Origin: Peristeroidobacter agariperforans
GTDB lineage: Bacteria > Pseudomonadota > Gammaproteobacteria > Steroidobacterales > Steroidobacteraceae
Assembly: GCF_004138335.1 (NCBI RefSeq)
Contig: NZ_RYFW01000001.1
Location: 2,405,244-2,469,243 of the forward strand
Direction of reading: 5' to 3'
DNA length: 64,000 nt
The first letter of the stretch is position 1; every line of letters starts with the position of its first letter. The translations under genes and the position numbers were made by a program. The notes under the pieces were generated by a model. That model worked only from the letters and a program-made list of their open reading frames with translations, was not told the origin of the DNA and did no database searches. Below, piece by piece: positions 9,364-17,132 of this stretch.

Positions 9364-9783
9364 ATGAGATATGAACCGATGGGCCGACGCGCGACCGGCA
9401 TGACGTTGATCGAGCTGATGGTCGTCATGGCGATCGTCGCCATCCTCACCGCGATCGCGTATCCGTCGTATCGGTCGCACGTCGCGAAGACCCACCGCAA
9501 GGCCGCCGCGGCGTGCCTGTCGCAGTATGCGAACTTCATGGAGCGCTACTACACGACGAATCTCAGCTATGAAGGCGCGAAGCCCGATCTCGCCTGCCGC
9601 ACGGAGAGCGACTTGAATCGCTTTTATACGTTTCCTGAGCCGGAGATCGGCGAGAATTCGCGCTCGTACACCGTCAGCGCCATTCCCACCGACGCCCAAA
9701 AAGACACCGATCCCAGTCACTGCGGCGAGCTGAGCCTGGATCAGAGGGGCGGCCGCGAGCCCAAGGACGACGCGTGCTGGTAA
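9364..9783 (+). CDS. pilE: Type IV pilus minor pilin PilE
   Basis: The last gene of the pilin operon, about 139 residues. The prepilin site is TG/MTLIELMVVMAIVAILTAIA, with Met+1 and Glu+5, followed by YPSYRSHVAKTHRKAAAACL. This is the PilE/ComP-like minor pilin group that incorporates into the priming complex. Several starts are close together (TTG 9349, ATG 9358, ATG 9364). ATG 9364 is preferred because GCAGG (9351-9355) is at a good distance. The gene ends 12 bases before the end of the convergent hydrolase gene. An 8-bp hairpin (9794-9801 with 9807-9814) at that junction may slow transcription from both sides. Confidence 0.87.
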   Translation: MRYEPMGRRATGMTLIELMVVMAIVAILTAIAYPSYRSHVAKTHRKAAAACLSQYANFMERYYTTNLSYEGAKPDLACRTESDLNRFYTFPEPEIGENSRSYTVSAIPTDAQKDTDPSHCGELSLDQRGGREPKDDACW

Positions 9784-9795
9784 GGCGAGGCCCGG

Positions 9796-10806
9796 TCACC
9801 GATCGCCGGTGACCAGCTCCCACACTGCGGCAGCGAACTCTTTCGGCGCCTCTTCCGGCAGGTTGTGACCTGCGCCTGCGATGATGCGATGTGAGCGCGG
9901 CCCGGTAAATTTCTTCGCCGAGGCCGTGCCGTCGGTCGCCGGCACCACACCGTCCGCTGCGCCATCGAGCGTGATCGTCGGCACACCGATCGCTGGCAGC
10001 GCTGCCAAGCGCTGCTCAACGGCCTCGTACTGCGCGTATCCCGGCGCAAGACCGAGTCGATGCCGATAGGAATGAATCACCACATCGACATAGTCCGGAT
10101 TGTCGAAAGCCGCGGCGTGTCGGGCCAGGATGGCTTCATCGAAGCGCCAGTTCGGCGAGTTGCGGGTCCACAGGGTTTTCGCGATCTCGCGACGATGGGC
10201 GGTCAGACCGGCGCGGCCGCGCTCGGTTTGAAAGTAGTACTGGTACCACAGCCCCGACTCGATGGCCGGTGACAACGGCTTGTCGGCATTTGCGATGTCT
10301 TGAATGAGATAGCTATTCACGGACACGAGGCCACTGCAACGCTCTGGCCACAGCGCGGCTGCGACGCAGGCCGCGCGTCCACCCCAGTCGTAACCCGCAA
10401 GCACGGCGCGCTCGATCTTCAGTGCATCCATCAGGTCGACCACGTCAACGCCGATGGCAGCTTGCTGACCGGCGCGCGGCGTTGTGCTGTCGAGAAAGCG
10501 CGTTGAGCCATGTCCGCGCAGATAAGGAACAATCACTCGAGCGCCGCGTGCTGCGAGCATCGGCGCGACATCGACGTAGCTGTCGATGGAGTAGGGAAAC
10601 CCGTGCAGCAACAGGACGGCCGGGCCGTTGCTCGGCCCGGTCTCGGAGTAACCAACGCTCAGCATACCCGCCTTGATCTGCTTGTTTGCAACCAGGGGCG
10701 GATTGGCGGCGTGCGCAGTTGTCATGAGTGCGATCTTCGATGTGAGGACCGCGGCTGCAGTCGTCGCGAGAAAGCCGCGGCGGGTGTGTGAGAACGGGTG
10801 ACTCAT
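9796..10806 (-). CDS. Tat-exported alpha/beta hydrolase with Asp nucleophile (epoxide hydrolase / dehalogenase-like)
   Basis: A 336-residue hydrolase. The N-terminus carries a twin-arginine signal (HTRRGFLATTAAAVL), so the folded protein should go to the periplasm. The core shows the oxyanion motif LLHGFPYSIDSY and the nucleophile elbow LAGYDWGGRA. Asp takes the place of the usual Ser, as in epoxide hydrolases and haloalkane dehalogenases. The catalytic His is probably in GAGHNLPEEAP near the C-terminus. The substrate is unknown. The ATG lies eight bases after the stop of the upstream minus-strand hydrolase, so the two form an operon. Position beside the rubber-degradation region may be chance; none of the shared operators lies upstream. 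Confidence 0.85.
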   Translation of the reverse strand: MSHPFSHTRRGFLATTAAAVLTSKIALMTTAHAANPPLVANKQIKAGMLSVGYSETGPSNGPAVLLLHGFPYSIDSYVDVAPMLAARGARVIVPYLRGHGSTRFLDSTTPRAGQQAAIGVDVVDLMDALKIERAVLAGYDWGGRAACVAAALWPERCSGLVSVNSYLIQDIANADKPLSPAIESGLWYQYYFQTERGRAGLTAHRREIAKTLWTRNSPNWRFDEAILARHAAAFDNPDYVDVVIHSYRHRLGLAPGYAQYEAVEQRLAALPAIGVPTITLDGAADGVVPATDGTASAKKFTGPRSHRIIAGAGHNLPEEAPKEFAAAVWELVTGDR

Positions 10807-10814
10807 GTCGCAGG

Positions 10815-11573
10815 TCAGTGATTGGTCGCAGCGGCGATGATGACGTCCGCGACTTCCTTGGGATGGGAAACCATCGGCACGTGACTGCTCGGCAGTGTCG
10901 TCACCTTCGCATGAATCTTCTGCGCGGTCTTGGACTCGTATGCCGGCTGGATCATGTGATCCTTGCTCGCCACGATGTACCAGCTCGGCCTGGTTTCCCA
11001 GGCAGCCGCCGTGATCTTCTCATCGAAGCTCGCACCACGAATCGGACCTTGAGTGATCGCGATCAGGTTGGCTTCTGCTGGCGTTACGTCCTGCGCGAAG
11101 TCGCTCGCGACCGCTTCGGCCGGCAGCGAGAGGAATCCCGCCGGGTCGGCTACGAGCTTGGCGATGCCCGGCGGAGTTTCGTAATTCTTGCCTTGATCGG
11201 CGCTCGATTCGCCCTTGGACGGCGCAAACGCGGCGACATACACCAGCGCTTTCACCTTGTCGTGGTTGCCCGCCTCGGTGATCACGGTGCCACCCCAGGA
11301 ATGGCCGACCAGCACCACGTTGCCCGAAGCGTTGTCGATGGCGCGGCGAGCGGCGGCGACGTCGTCCGCCAGCGAGGTCAACGGATTCTGCACCGAAATC
11401 ACTTTCAGGCCGCGAGCCTGCAGCTTCGGAATGATCTTGTTCCAGCTCGAGCCATCGGCAAACGCGCCGTGCACCAGCACGACCGTAGTGTCGGCGGCGC
11501 TCGCCGAAGCGAACGGCACATGGGCGAGAAATGCGGCCGCGGCCAGGAAACGAAGTAACGGACGACGAATCAT
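10815..11573 (-). CDS. Exported alpha/beta hydrolase (Ser nucleophile)
   Basis: A 252-residue secreted hydrolase with a Sec signal peptide (hydrophobic to about residue 22, cut near ASA). The mature protein begins with the VVLVHGAFADGSSW oxyanion region. The nucleophile elbow is LVGHSWGG (Ser) and the catalytic His lies in SSHVPMVSHP. This is the common alpha/beta hydrolase group related to pyrethroid-hydrolase/MenH-like proteins; the substrate cannot be told. It is the first gene of a two-gene operon with the Tat-exported hydrolase. Its start at 11573 is about 135 bases from the divergent DNA methyltransferase start. Confidence 0.87.
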   Translation of the reverse strand: MIRRPLLRFLAAAAFLAHVPFASASAADTTVVLVHGAFADGSSWNKIIPKLQARGLKVISVQNPLTSLADDVAAARRAIDNASGNVVLVGHSWGGTVITEAGNHDKVKALVYVAAFAPSKGESSADQGKNYETPPGIAKLVADPAGFLSLPAEAVASDFAQDVTPAEANLIAITQGPIRGASFDEKITAAAWETRPSWYIVASKDHMIQPAYESKTAQKIHAKVTTLPSSHVPMVSHPKEVADVIIAAATNH

Positions 11574-11707
11574 ATGCGCTCCTCTATGAAAATCAGCGGG
11601 CGCTCATTGCAGCGGCGGTGTGTATCCGGCGTGTGTGGTTGGCCCGCGGCTGCGTGTTGCTTCGTTTCCACGGCGGCCGCGGATACGTTCGGATACAATC
11701 GCCGTCC

Positions 11708-12685
11708 ATGAAAACAGTCGCCTCCGACTCCGGCCGCACGAAGTCCTGGCGTGCCGCGTTGGTCGATCGTCAAGACGAGCTGTGGCAACGAGTACGCGAG
11801 CATGGCGAGCAGCGCCGCCAGCACCTTTCCGAGCGGGCCACCGGAGTGTTGGCCGATGCCGTTCAGTGGCTCGCCGAGCTGCCGGAGCACTCTATCCACG
11901 CGGTGGTGACCGATCCACCCTACGGCATCGTCGAATTCGAGGAGAAGGATCATCGCAAGCTGCGAGCAGGTCGCGGCGGCGTGTGGCGCATCCCTCCGTC
12001 TTTCGATGGCGCGAAGCGCAGCCCCCTGCCGCGCTTCACAGTGCTCTCGCAGGAAGAAGTCAGCGCGCTATATAACTTCTTCGGGGCGCTGGCTTACGGA
12101 TTGAATCGTGCGCTCGTGCCTGGCGGACACGTGTTCCTCGCGTCCAATCCTTTGCTGTCCACGATGACGTTTCATGCCTTCCAACGTGCCGGTTTTGAAA
12201 AGCGCGGCGAAGTCATCCGGCTCGTGCAGACTTTACGTGGTGGCGACCGCCCCAAAGGCGCGGAAAAAGAATTCTCCGACGTGTCGATGATGGCCCGCTC
12301 GTGCTGGGAGCCGTGGGGCGTGTTCAGAAAACCGTTCGAAGGCACCGCGGCGGATAACTTGCGCAAGTGGGGCACCGGGGGTTTGCGTCGAATCTCAGGC
12401 GAAGAACCCTTCAAGGACGTCATCACCTGTTCGCCGACGCGCGGCGCCGAGCGCGAGATTGCTCCTCATCCATCGCTCAAGCCGCAACGTTTCCTGCGCC
12501 AGGTCGTGCGTGCGGCACTGCCTCTGGGGCTCGGCATCGTTTATGACCCATTCGCCGGCAGCACCTCGACACTCGCCGCGGCCGATCATCTGGGTTACCT
12601 CTCCATTGGCACGGAACGCGATGTGACATACTTCGCGATGGGCTGCAAAGCATTCCCGCAATTGAAGGCGCTGACGCTCGGCTGA
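11708..12685 (+). CDS. Solitary site-specific DNA methyltransferase (N6-adenine/N4-cytosine, beta type)
   Basis: A 325-residue methyltransferase of the N6_N4_Mtase family. The catalytic motif TDPPYG is at 68-73, and the S-adenosylmethionine motif comes late as YDPFAGSTSTLAAA, about 45 residues before the end. This is the beta-class order. DPPY favours N6-adenine methylation. ATG 11708 is preferred; an in-frame upstream extension would run into the divergent hydrolase promoter. No restriction endonuclease, specificity subunit or repair gene is next to it, so it is an orphan enzyme, either regulatory or the remnant of a restriction system. The target sequence cannot be inferred. Confidence 0.9.
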   Translation: MKTVASDSGRTKSWRAALVDRQDELWQRVREHGEQRRQHLSERATGVLADAVQWLAELPEHSIHAVVTDPPYGIVEFEEKDHRKLRAGRGGVWRIPPSFDGAKRSPLPRFTVLSQEEVSALYNFFGALAYGLNRALVPGGHVFLASNPLLSTMTFHAFQRAGFEKRGEVIRLVQTLRGGDRPKGAEKEFSDVSMMARSCWEPWGVFRKPFEGTAADNLRKWGTGGLRRISGEEPFKDVITCSPTRGAEREIAPHPSLKPQRFLRQVVRAALPLGLGIVYDPFAGSTSTLAAADHLGYLSIGTERDVTYFAMGCKAFPQLKALTLG

Positions 12686-12715
12686 CGACACGCGCGCCGA
12701 AAATCATCCTCGAAA

Positions 12716-12759
12716 TCGTCCCTTCCGACGAAGCCGGTCCCGGACCGCGTCGTTAGATT
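12716..12759 (+). promoter_or_regulatory. Predicted roxA promoter with shared operator, copy 1
   Basis: The palindrome TCGTCCCTTCCGACGA (12716-12731) is followed by 22 bases and then TAGATT (12754-12759), a -10-like hexamer. The predicted transcript would start near 12766, 37 bases before the roxA ATG. The palindrome is centred near -42, as for activators that contact RNA polymerase. Three further copies of TCGTC-N6-GACGA occur in this window with the same geometry; this copy has the most divergent centre. Confidence 0.75.
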
Positions 12760-12761
12760 CA

Positions 12762-12796
12762 CCCTGTACAGAACTCATTCGCTGGGCCGTACAGGG
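12762..12796. repeat. Inverted repeat across the roxA transcription start and ribosome site
   Basis: CCCTGTAC (12762-12769) and GTACAGGG (12789-12796) are perfect complements separated by 19 bases. The right arm merges into the GGGGG ribosome-binding stretch before the roxA ATG at 12803. If transcription starts near 12766 the left arm is only partly transcribed, which makes a DNA operator more likely than an RNA hairpin. Confidence 0.55.
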
Positions 12797-12802
12797 GGAA
12801 TC

Positions 12803-14833
12803 ATGAGACGCCTAAGACTAGGGAGGGCGTGGGCCGTGCTCGCGGCTGCGCCCATATTGTTGATCGCTCAGGGAGCAAACGGGCAGGCCTTGCCGTTGCT
12901 CGATCAGGCATCGATTCGCTCGCCGTTGATGGCGGGCTGTAATGGCAAGCCGGACAATACGCCGCTGCCGGTGGATCCGCGCTCGCTGGTGACAGCGGCC
13001 GTGAATACCAATCCGAACGCGGCGATTCAGTTCAACGCTCCTTTCGTCGATCTACACAATCCACCGCCGCCGTTCCTGAATCGTCTGCCGCCACGGCCGA
13101 GGACGTGCGGGGAGTTTCGCGCGAGCGCCACTCGCGGACGGATCAATCTCGAGGAGCGTCAGTTCTTCCTGCCGATGGCGCTGGCGGTCAGCTATCACTT
13201 CATCTACCAGCAATGGGGTTATCTGGTGCGTCCGCCAGATTTCGAAGAGCAGGTGGCCAAGCGTTATGGTTTGTATCCTGCGCCGTTCCGCAATCCCTAT
13301 CCGCTGCCGGGCGAGGATCCGAACCAGACCAATGGCGGCAGCGGCCAACTGCCATTGGGCCTGATTCAAGGCAAGGACGACAACGGCAAGTGGACGGGCC
13401 TGATCGGCGCGTCCTGCTCGGCATGTCACGACTCTCGCCTGGGCACCGCAAGCGAAGCGCCGTTCAAGTGGGGTCTGCCCAACAGTGCGAACGATGCCGG
13501 ATTGCTGGCATCGGATCTGTTCCGGACCACCCCGATCACATCGCTGGGTAATTTGTTACCTATTCCCTGGAGCAATGGTCGCGGCAGCTCGGATGCGATC
13601 GGTCTGATCTCGCTGCTGCCCGCACTGTTCGACATGGAAACCCTGACGTTCGCGCCAAGCCCGCTCGAGTATGTCGCCGACAGTCCGCATGGAGGCATGA
13701 CCAAGGCGCCGGCCTGGTGGGCGAGAGCGTTCAAGACACGCCAGTTCTGGGATGGCTCGTTGTCATCGGACAACGTGCACTCGGAGATGGCGTTCGGTGT
13801 CGCGAATCTGTTCCGCGATGCCACCATGCGCCGTAACCTCGAAGATGAGTTCGAGGACATCAACAATTTCCTGATCTCGCTGTCGCCGGCGACCTATCCA
13901 AAAACAATCAACACGGCGCTGGCGGAGCAGGGCGCGGTGATCTATCACGAGCGCGATCTGTGGGCGGGTACCGTGAATGGGGCCATTCCCAAGCCACCTG
14001 GCAACGGATCGTGCGCGAGCTGTCATGGCGTCTATTCGCCGCGGCATGCAGCAGACCCCAACTATCTGCCCGATCCTCGTTTGAAGGGCGTCGCCGCCGT
14101 GGTGACACCGATCGAAACGATCCGCACCGATCCGCAGCGTATGAAGCTGATGGCGGACGAGCGCAGCCGCCGGGCTTGGAACAGCAGTTGGTGGGCGTAC
14201 AACAGTCTCAGCCCGGACTTCACTGGCTACCCATCGGATAGCATCGTCGAGAGCGAGCTGCGTCGCGTGCCACGCGCCATCTATAACAATGGTGGGCCGA
14301 TCTATTCGCCGCTCGGACCCAATATCTGGGAGGAGCCGATCGGCTACATCGCACCGCCGCTGTATGGTGCCTGGGCGACGGCTCCGTACTTCCACAACGG
14401 CAGCGTGCCGAATTTGTGGGGCGTGCTGAAACCGGCGGATCGTCCGAAGGTGTGGAAGCGTCCGTACACTGCGCCTGGCGTGTTCGGCAAGAACGCCGGC
14501 TACGATTACAGCTTCGCGTCCTACGATTGGCAGAAGCTGGGTTGGAAGTACACGTCGGTGAATTGCAGCAACAACATCTTCACCTCGCCGTTCCTGCCTT
14601 GCACGGCCGGCATGGCGACCATCGATATCATCTATTCGATGTGGGACAACGTGGCGGCTCAGTATCTGAACCTGGCGTACCAGGTCCCGCCGCCGGTCAC
14701 GGATCAGCAGATCAAGTCGCGCATGGTCTATAACAGCTACCTGTACGGCAACGGCAACGGCGGTCACGACTTTACGCAGTCGCTGACTGACTCGGAGCGG
14801 TGGGCGCTGATCGAGTATATGAAGACGCTGTAG
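12803..14833 (+). CDS. roxA: Rubber oxygenase RoxA (secreted di-heme c-type dioxygenase)
   Basis: A 676-residue exported protein that should cleave poly(cis-1,4-isoprene) oxidatively, mainly to the C15 oxo-aldehyde ODTD, outside the cytoplasm. A signal peptide covers about residues 1-28. Two heme c motifs are present: CSACH at 205-209 and CASCH at 404-408. The characterised RoxA of Xanthomonas sp. 35Y has, as I recall, 678 residues with motifs at 191 and 390, Trp302 and Phe301 (MauG motif), Phe317 near the active heme and Ala251. With a constant offset of 14, all are found here: Trp316, Phe315, Phe331 and Ala265. This agreement separates it from ordinary cytochrome c peroxidases, which are about half as long. 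The gene stands alone between its own promoter (operator copy 1) and a strong terminator. The paralogue RoxB is the main alternative. Confidence 0.93.
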   Translation: MRRLRLGRAWAVLAAAPILLIAQGANGQALPLLDQASIRSPLMAGCNGKPDNTPLPVDPRSLVTAAVNTNPNAAIQFNAPFVDLHNPPPPFLNRLPPRPRTCGEFRASATRGRINLEERQFFLPMALAVSYHFIYQQWGYLVRPPDFEEQVAKRYGLYPAPFRNPYPLPGEDPNQTNGGSGQLPLGLIQGKDDNGKWTGLIGASCSACHDSRLGTASEAPFKWGLPNSANDAGLLASDLFRTTPITSLGNLLPIPWSNGRGSSDAIGLISLLPALFDMETLTFAPSPLEYVADSPHGGMTKAPAWWARAFKTRQFWDGSLSSDNVHSEMAFGVANLFRDATMRRNLEDEFEDINNFLISLSPATYPKTINTALAEQGAVIYHERDLWAGTVNGAIPKPPGNGSCASCHGVYSPRHAADPNYLPDPRLKGVAAVVTPIETIRTDPQRMKLMADERSRRAWNSSWWAYNSLSPDFTGYPSDSIVESELRRVPRAIYNNGGPIYSPLGPNIWEEPIGYIAPPLYGAWATAPYFHNGSVPNLWGVLKPADRPKVWKRPYTAPGVFGKNAGYDYSFASYDWQKLGWKYTSVNCSNNIFTSPFLPCTAGMATIDIIYSMWDNVAAQYLNLAYQVPPPVTDQQIKSRMVYNSYLYGNGNGGHDFTQSLTDSERWALIEYMKTL

Positions 14834-14847
14834 CGTTGGGCTTCGCC

Positions 14848-14890
14848 CCGCGTAGGCGATCCTTTTGGGGTCGCTTACGCGGTGGTTTTT
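14848..14890 (+). terminator. Rho-independent terminator of roxA
   Basis: A stem of about 15 bp (14848-14862 with 14868-14882, two G-U pairs, TTTTG loop) begins 15 bases after the roxA stop codon. A T5 run follows at 14886-14890. This is the clearest intrinsic terminator in the window and makes roxA a single-gene unit. Confidence 0.9.
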
Positions 14891-14920
14891 GAAGACCTGC
14901 CCACCCGCGCGATTTTGTTG

Positions 14921-15310
14921 CCCACCCACCCGCCCTATATTTGTTCTTGTTTGGCGCTACGCGCCGGCCGGGGCTTCGCGGAGCAGGAACGCTTGCGTTT
15001 TGTTTGGCGCTGCGCCCCCAAGTTCCTGCGCCGCCGGTCCGGCACGGGCCGGCCGGGCAGCGCGGAGCGCCAGAAGAGGAAAGAAATACGGGCGGGTGGG
15101 ACTCTTGAACACTTCACTGCGCGCCGGAGCAAGAATAGGCCGTATGGCCGCGCGCAGCGCCAAAAGAAAGAAAAAAGGCGGGTGGGTGGGCTCTTAGAAC
15201 ACTTCGCTGCGCACCGGAGCGAGAATAGGCCGTATGGCCGCGCGCAGCGCCAACAGAAAGGGCGGGTGGGCGGGCTCCTAAAACACGTCGCCCCGCGCGA
15301 TGGAGCGTGC
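14921..15310. repeat. Tandem and inverted repeat cluster between convergent genes
   Basis: A ~445-base gap between roxA and the convergent kinase gene holds repeats instead of a gene. Two near-identical units start at 15091 and about 15177; their common core, including the hairpin GGCCGTATGGCC, recurs 90 bases apart. A truncated third unit starts at 15261 and runs into the last codons of the kinase gene. An inverted, diverged copy of the unit ends lies at 14921-14966 (CCCACCCACCCGCC ... GGCGCTACGCGCC). A second copy of TTGTTTGGCGCT is near 15000. The long open frames crossing this block are by-products of its composition. It may be a REP-like or bidirectional stop element. Confidence 0.7.
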
Positions 15311-16375
15311 GAACTGCAGCAGCCCCTCCCCGATCTCACCAAATCGCTCATACCGCGAATCGCGAGTCTCACCGCGACGCCACCGAACGTGCAGCTGTTG
15401 AAAAATCACGGCAGTGCGCATCTGAGCAAGCACGCGATGAAACCTGAACGTCGAGAGATCACGGCCGAGCGCCGACGCGTAGCGCTCAGCGGCCTGCTGT
15501 CGAGTCGGAAAGCCGGCACTGGCCGTCGGCATCTGCGCCATCTGATGCATCGCTGCCGGATCGGCAGGCTCGGTCCAGTAACTCAGCAGCACCGCGAGAT
15601 CGAACAACCCGTCGCCACGAGTCCCTTGATCCCAATCCAGCACCGCAAGCGGAGCCAGCGTCGTAGGGTCGAGCAGCACGTTGTCGAGCTTGAAATCATT
15701 GTGGAGCAGTGTCGGACTGGCGTCCGGAACACAGTTCTCACGCAACCAGTGTGCGAGCTCGATGATCAGTTGCAGTGCCGTCGGCGTACCCCACCCATCG
15801 ACCGCGACGCTTGCCCGCTTGATCCAGCCTTCGGTCGCGCGCTGAAGGAAGCCCGAGGGCTTGCCCAATGTTTCCAACCCCACGCTCACCGGATCCACGC
15901 GATGCAGATCGACGAGGATATCGACGAGCGTGTTGCCGAGCGAGGCGCCGATCGTCGCATCGCCGGCGAGCGGGGCAGGCAGCGAGTCGCGTAACGAAAT
16001 GCCCGTTCGATACTCGACGATCTGAAACGGCGCACCGATGACGCGCGCATCTTCGCAAAGGTGCAGGCCACGCGGCGCGAGCGGAAACTTCTGCCACAGC
16101 CGCGAGAGAATCTGAAACTCGCGCGCCATATCGTATGCGCCTGCCGGCAGCGGCCCTTTCGGCGGTCGGCGTAGTACGGCCGGTTGGCCGTCGAGCTTGA
16201 TCAGGTAGTTCAGATTCGCGAAGCCCCCAGCGAACTGCTGCGGCGGCGTGTCGAGATCCAGCTGCATGCCCAGCCCCGCCAGATATTCGGCGAGACGCGG
16301 CCAGTACTGCGGCACGGTCTCGATTTCGGCGCGCATGGTATCGGCTGCCGCGTTCAACATCGCGTTACTCTCCAC
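15278..16375 (-). CDS. APH-fold small-molecule kinase, LvaA/ACAD10-11 kinase-like (candidate 4-hydroxyacyl-CoA kinase)
   Basis: A 365-residue protein kinase-like phosphotransferase. The catalytic loop is HNDFKLDN at 225-232 and the metal site is LDWDQ with DWD at 247-249. The N-terminal GGFANLNYLI and AVLRRPPKG are the nucleotide-binding signature of the ACAD10/ACAD11-like and LvaA-like group. Those enzymes phosphorylate the 4-hydroxyl of 4-hydroxyacyl-CoAs so that phosphate can be eliminated before beta-oxidation. It is the last gene of the operon 18640 to 15278 and overlaps the crotonase gene by 11 bases. Degrading rubber product to the end should give levulinyl-CoA, whose reduced form is the LvaA substrate; that role is inferred. 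Its last codons lie in the neighbouring repeat. No LvaB-like partner gene is visible. Confidence 0.82.
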   Translation of the reverse strand: MESNAMLNAAADTMRAEIETVPQYWPRLAEYLAGLGMQLDLDTPPQQFAGGFANLNYLIKLDGQPAVLRRPPKGPLPAGAYDMAREFQILSRLWQKFPLAPRGLHLCEDARVIGAPFQIVEYRTGISLRDSLPAPLAGDATIGASLGNTLVDILVDLHRVDPVSVGLETLGKPSGFLQRATEGWIKRASVAVDGWGTPTALQLIIELAHWLRENCVPDASPTLLHNDFKLDNVLLDPTTLAPLAVLDWDQGTRGDGLFDLAVLLSYWTEPADPAAMHQMAQMPTASAGFPTRQQAAERYASALGRDLSTFRFHRVLAQMRTAVIFQQLHVRWRRGETRDSRYERFGEIGEGLLQFARSIARGDVF

Positions 16376-17132
16376 GAAATGCGGGCGGCCGCCGCTCGGC
16401 GAAGGCGCGGACGCCTTCCTGCAGGTCTTGTGTTCGAGCTAGCAGGGATTGTGTATCCGCTTCCCAGGCAAGCATCGTGTCCAGGGACAAGGGCGAACGA
16501 GACAACATGGCCTTGGTCGTCGCAATCGCGCCCGGCGAAGCGGCGGCCAGCTCTTTGGCGAGCTGTAGCGCGGCGTCGAGCGTTTCGCCCGGGCCCACGA
16601 GGCGATCGATCAAATGCATCGACAACGCTTCTTCGGCGCCGACCTGCCTGCACAACATCAGCAGCTCTCGCGCGCGCCCGATGCCGATGCGCTGGGGCAG
16701 CGTCCACATCAATCCGTAATCGGGCGTGAGAGCCACTTTGCCGAACGCCGCGCACAACGTGGTCGACGGATCGCCGATGACGAAGTCACAGGCCATCGCA
16801 AGCGAGAAGCCTGCGCCGAATGCGCTGCCTGAGACAGCCGCCACGGCGGGCAATCGACCGCCAATCAACGCGCGCACGGCGCGATGGCCGACGTGCATTG
16901 CCGAGCGCATCGCGAGCGGCGCCGAGTCCAGGGATGAAATATCCCCGCCCGAACAGAAGTGCTTGCCGCCGTGTAAAACCAACGCACGAACTGACGGATC
17001 GTCTTGCAGCGACGTCAATGTTTGCGAGAGCGCTCGGTATAGCGAGACCCCCAGGGCATTGCGCTTCTCCGGCACGTTCAATGTCACGATGGCGACATCG
17101 CCGCGATGCTCGAGGAGTACCGGTTCACTCAT
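16365..17132 (-). CDS. Crotonase-family protein, isomerase-like active site
   Basis: A 255-residue member of the enoyl-CoA hydratase/isomerase superfamily. The CoA-binding and oxyanion segments (HFCSGGDISSL, GSAFGAGFSLAMACD) are intact. Neither of the two glutamates used for hydration is present: Ser110 stands at the first position and the second region is shortened. The segment FGKVALTPDYG with Asp138 matches the arrangement in PaaG and delta3-delta2-enoyl-CoA isomerases, where an Asp does the proton transfer. The likely job is shifting a double bond, which chains derived from polyisoprene require. It is the middle gene of a three-gene operon and overlaps the upstream gene by four bases. Confidence 0.85.
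   Translation of the reverse strand: MSEPVLLEHRGDVAIVTLNVPEKRNALGVSLYRALSQTLTSLQDDPSVRALVLHGGKHFCSGGDISSLDSAPLAMRSAMHVGHRAVRALIGGRLPAVAAVSGSAFGAGFSLAMACDFVIGDPSTTLCAAFGKVALTPDYGLMWTLPQRIGIGRARELLMLCRQVGAEEALSMHLIDRLVGPGETLDAALQLAKELAAASPGAIATTKAMLSRSPLSLDTMLAWEADTQSLLARTQDLQEGVRAFAERRPPAFRGE

Noticed and set aside
9794..9814. 8-bp hairpin at the pilE/hydrolase junction as an intrinsic terminator
   Set aside because: It lacks a T run and lies inside the end of the hydrolase coding region; noted only as a possible transcription barrier.
14882..15994. 370-codon plus-strand frame through the repeat block and opposite the kinase gene
   Set aside because: Created by the GC-rich repeats and an antisense frame; no motif.
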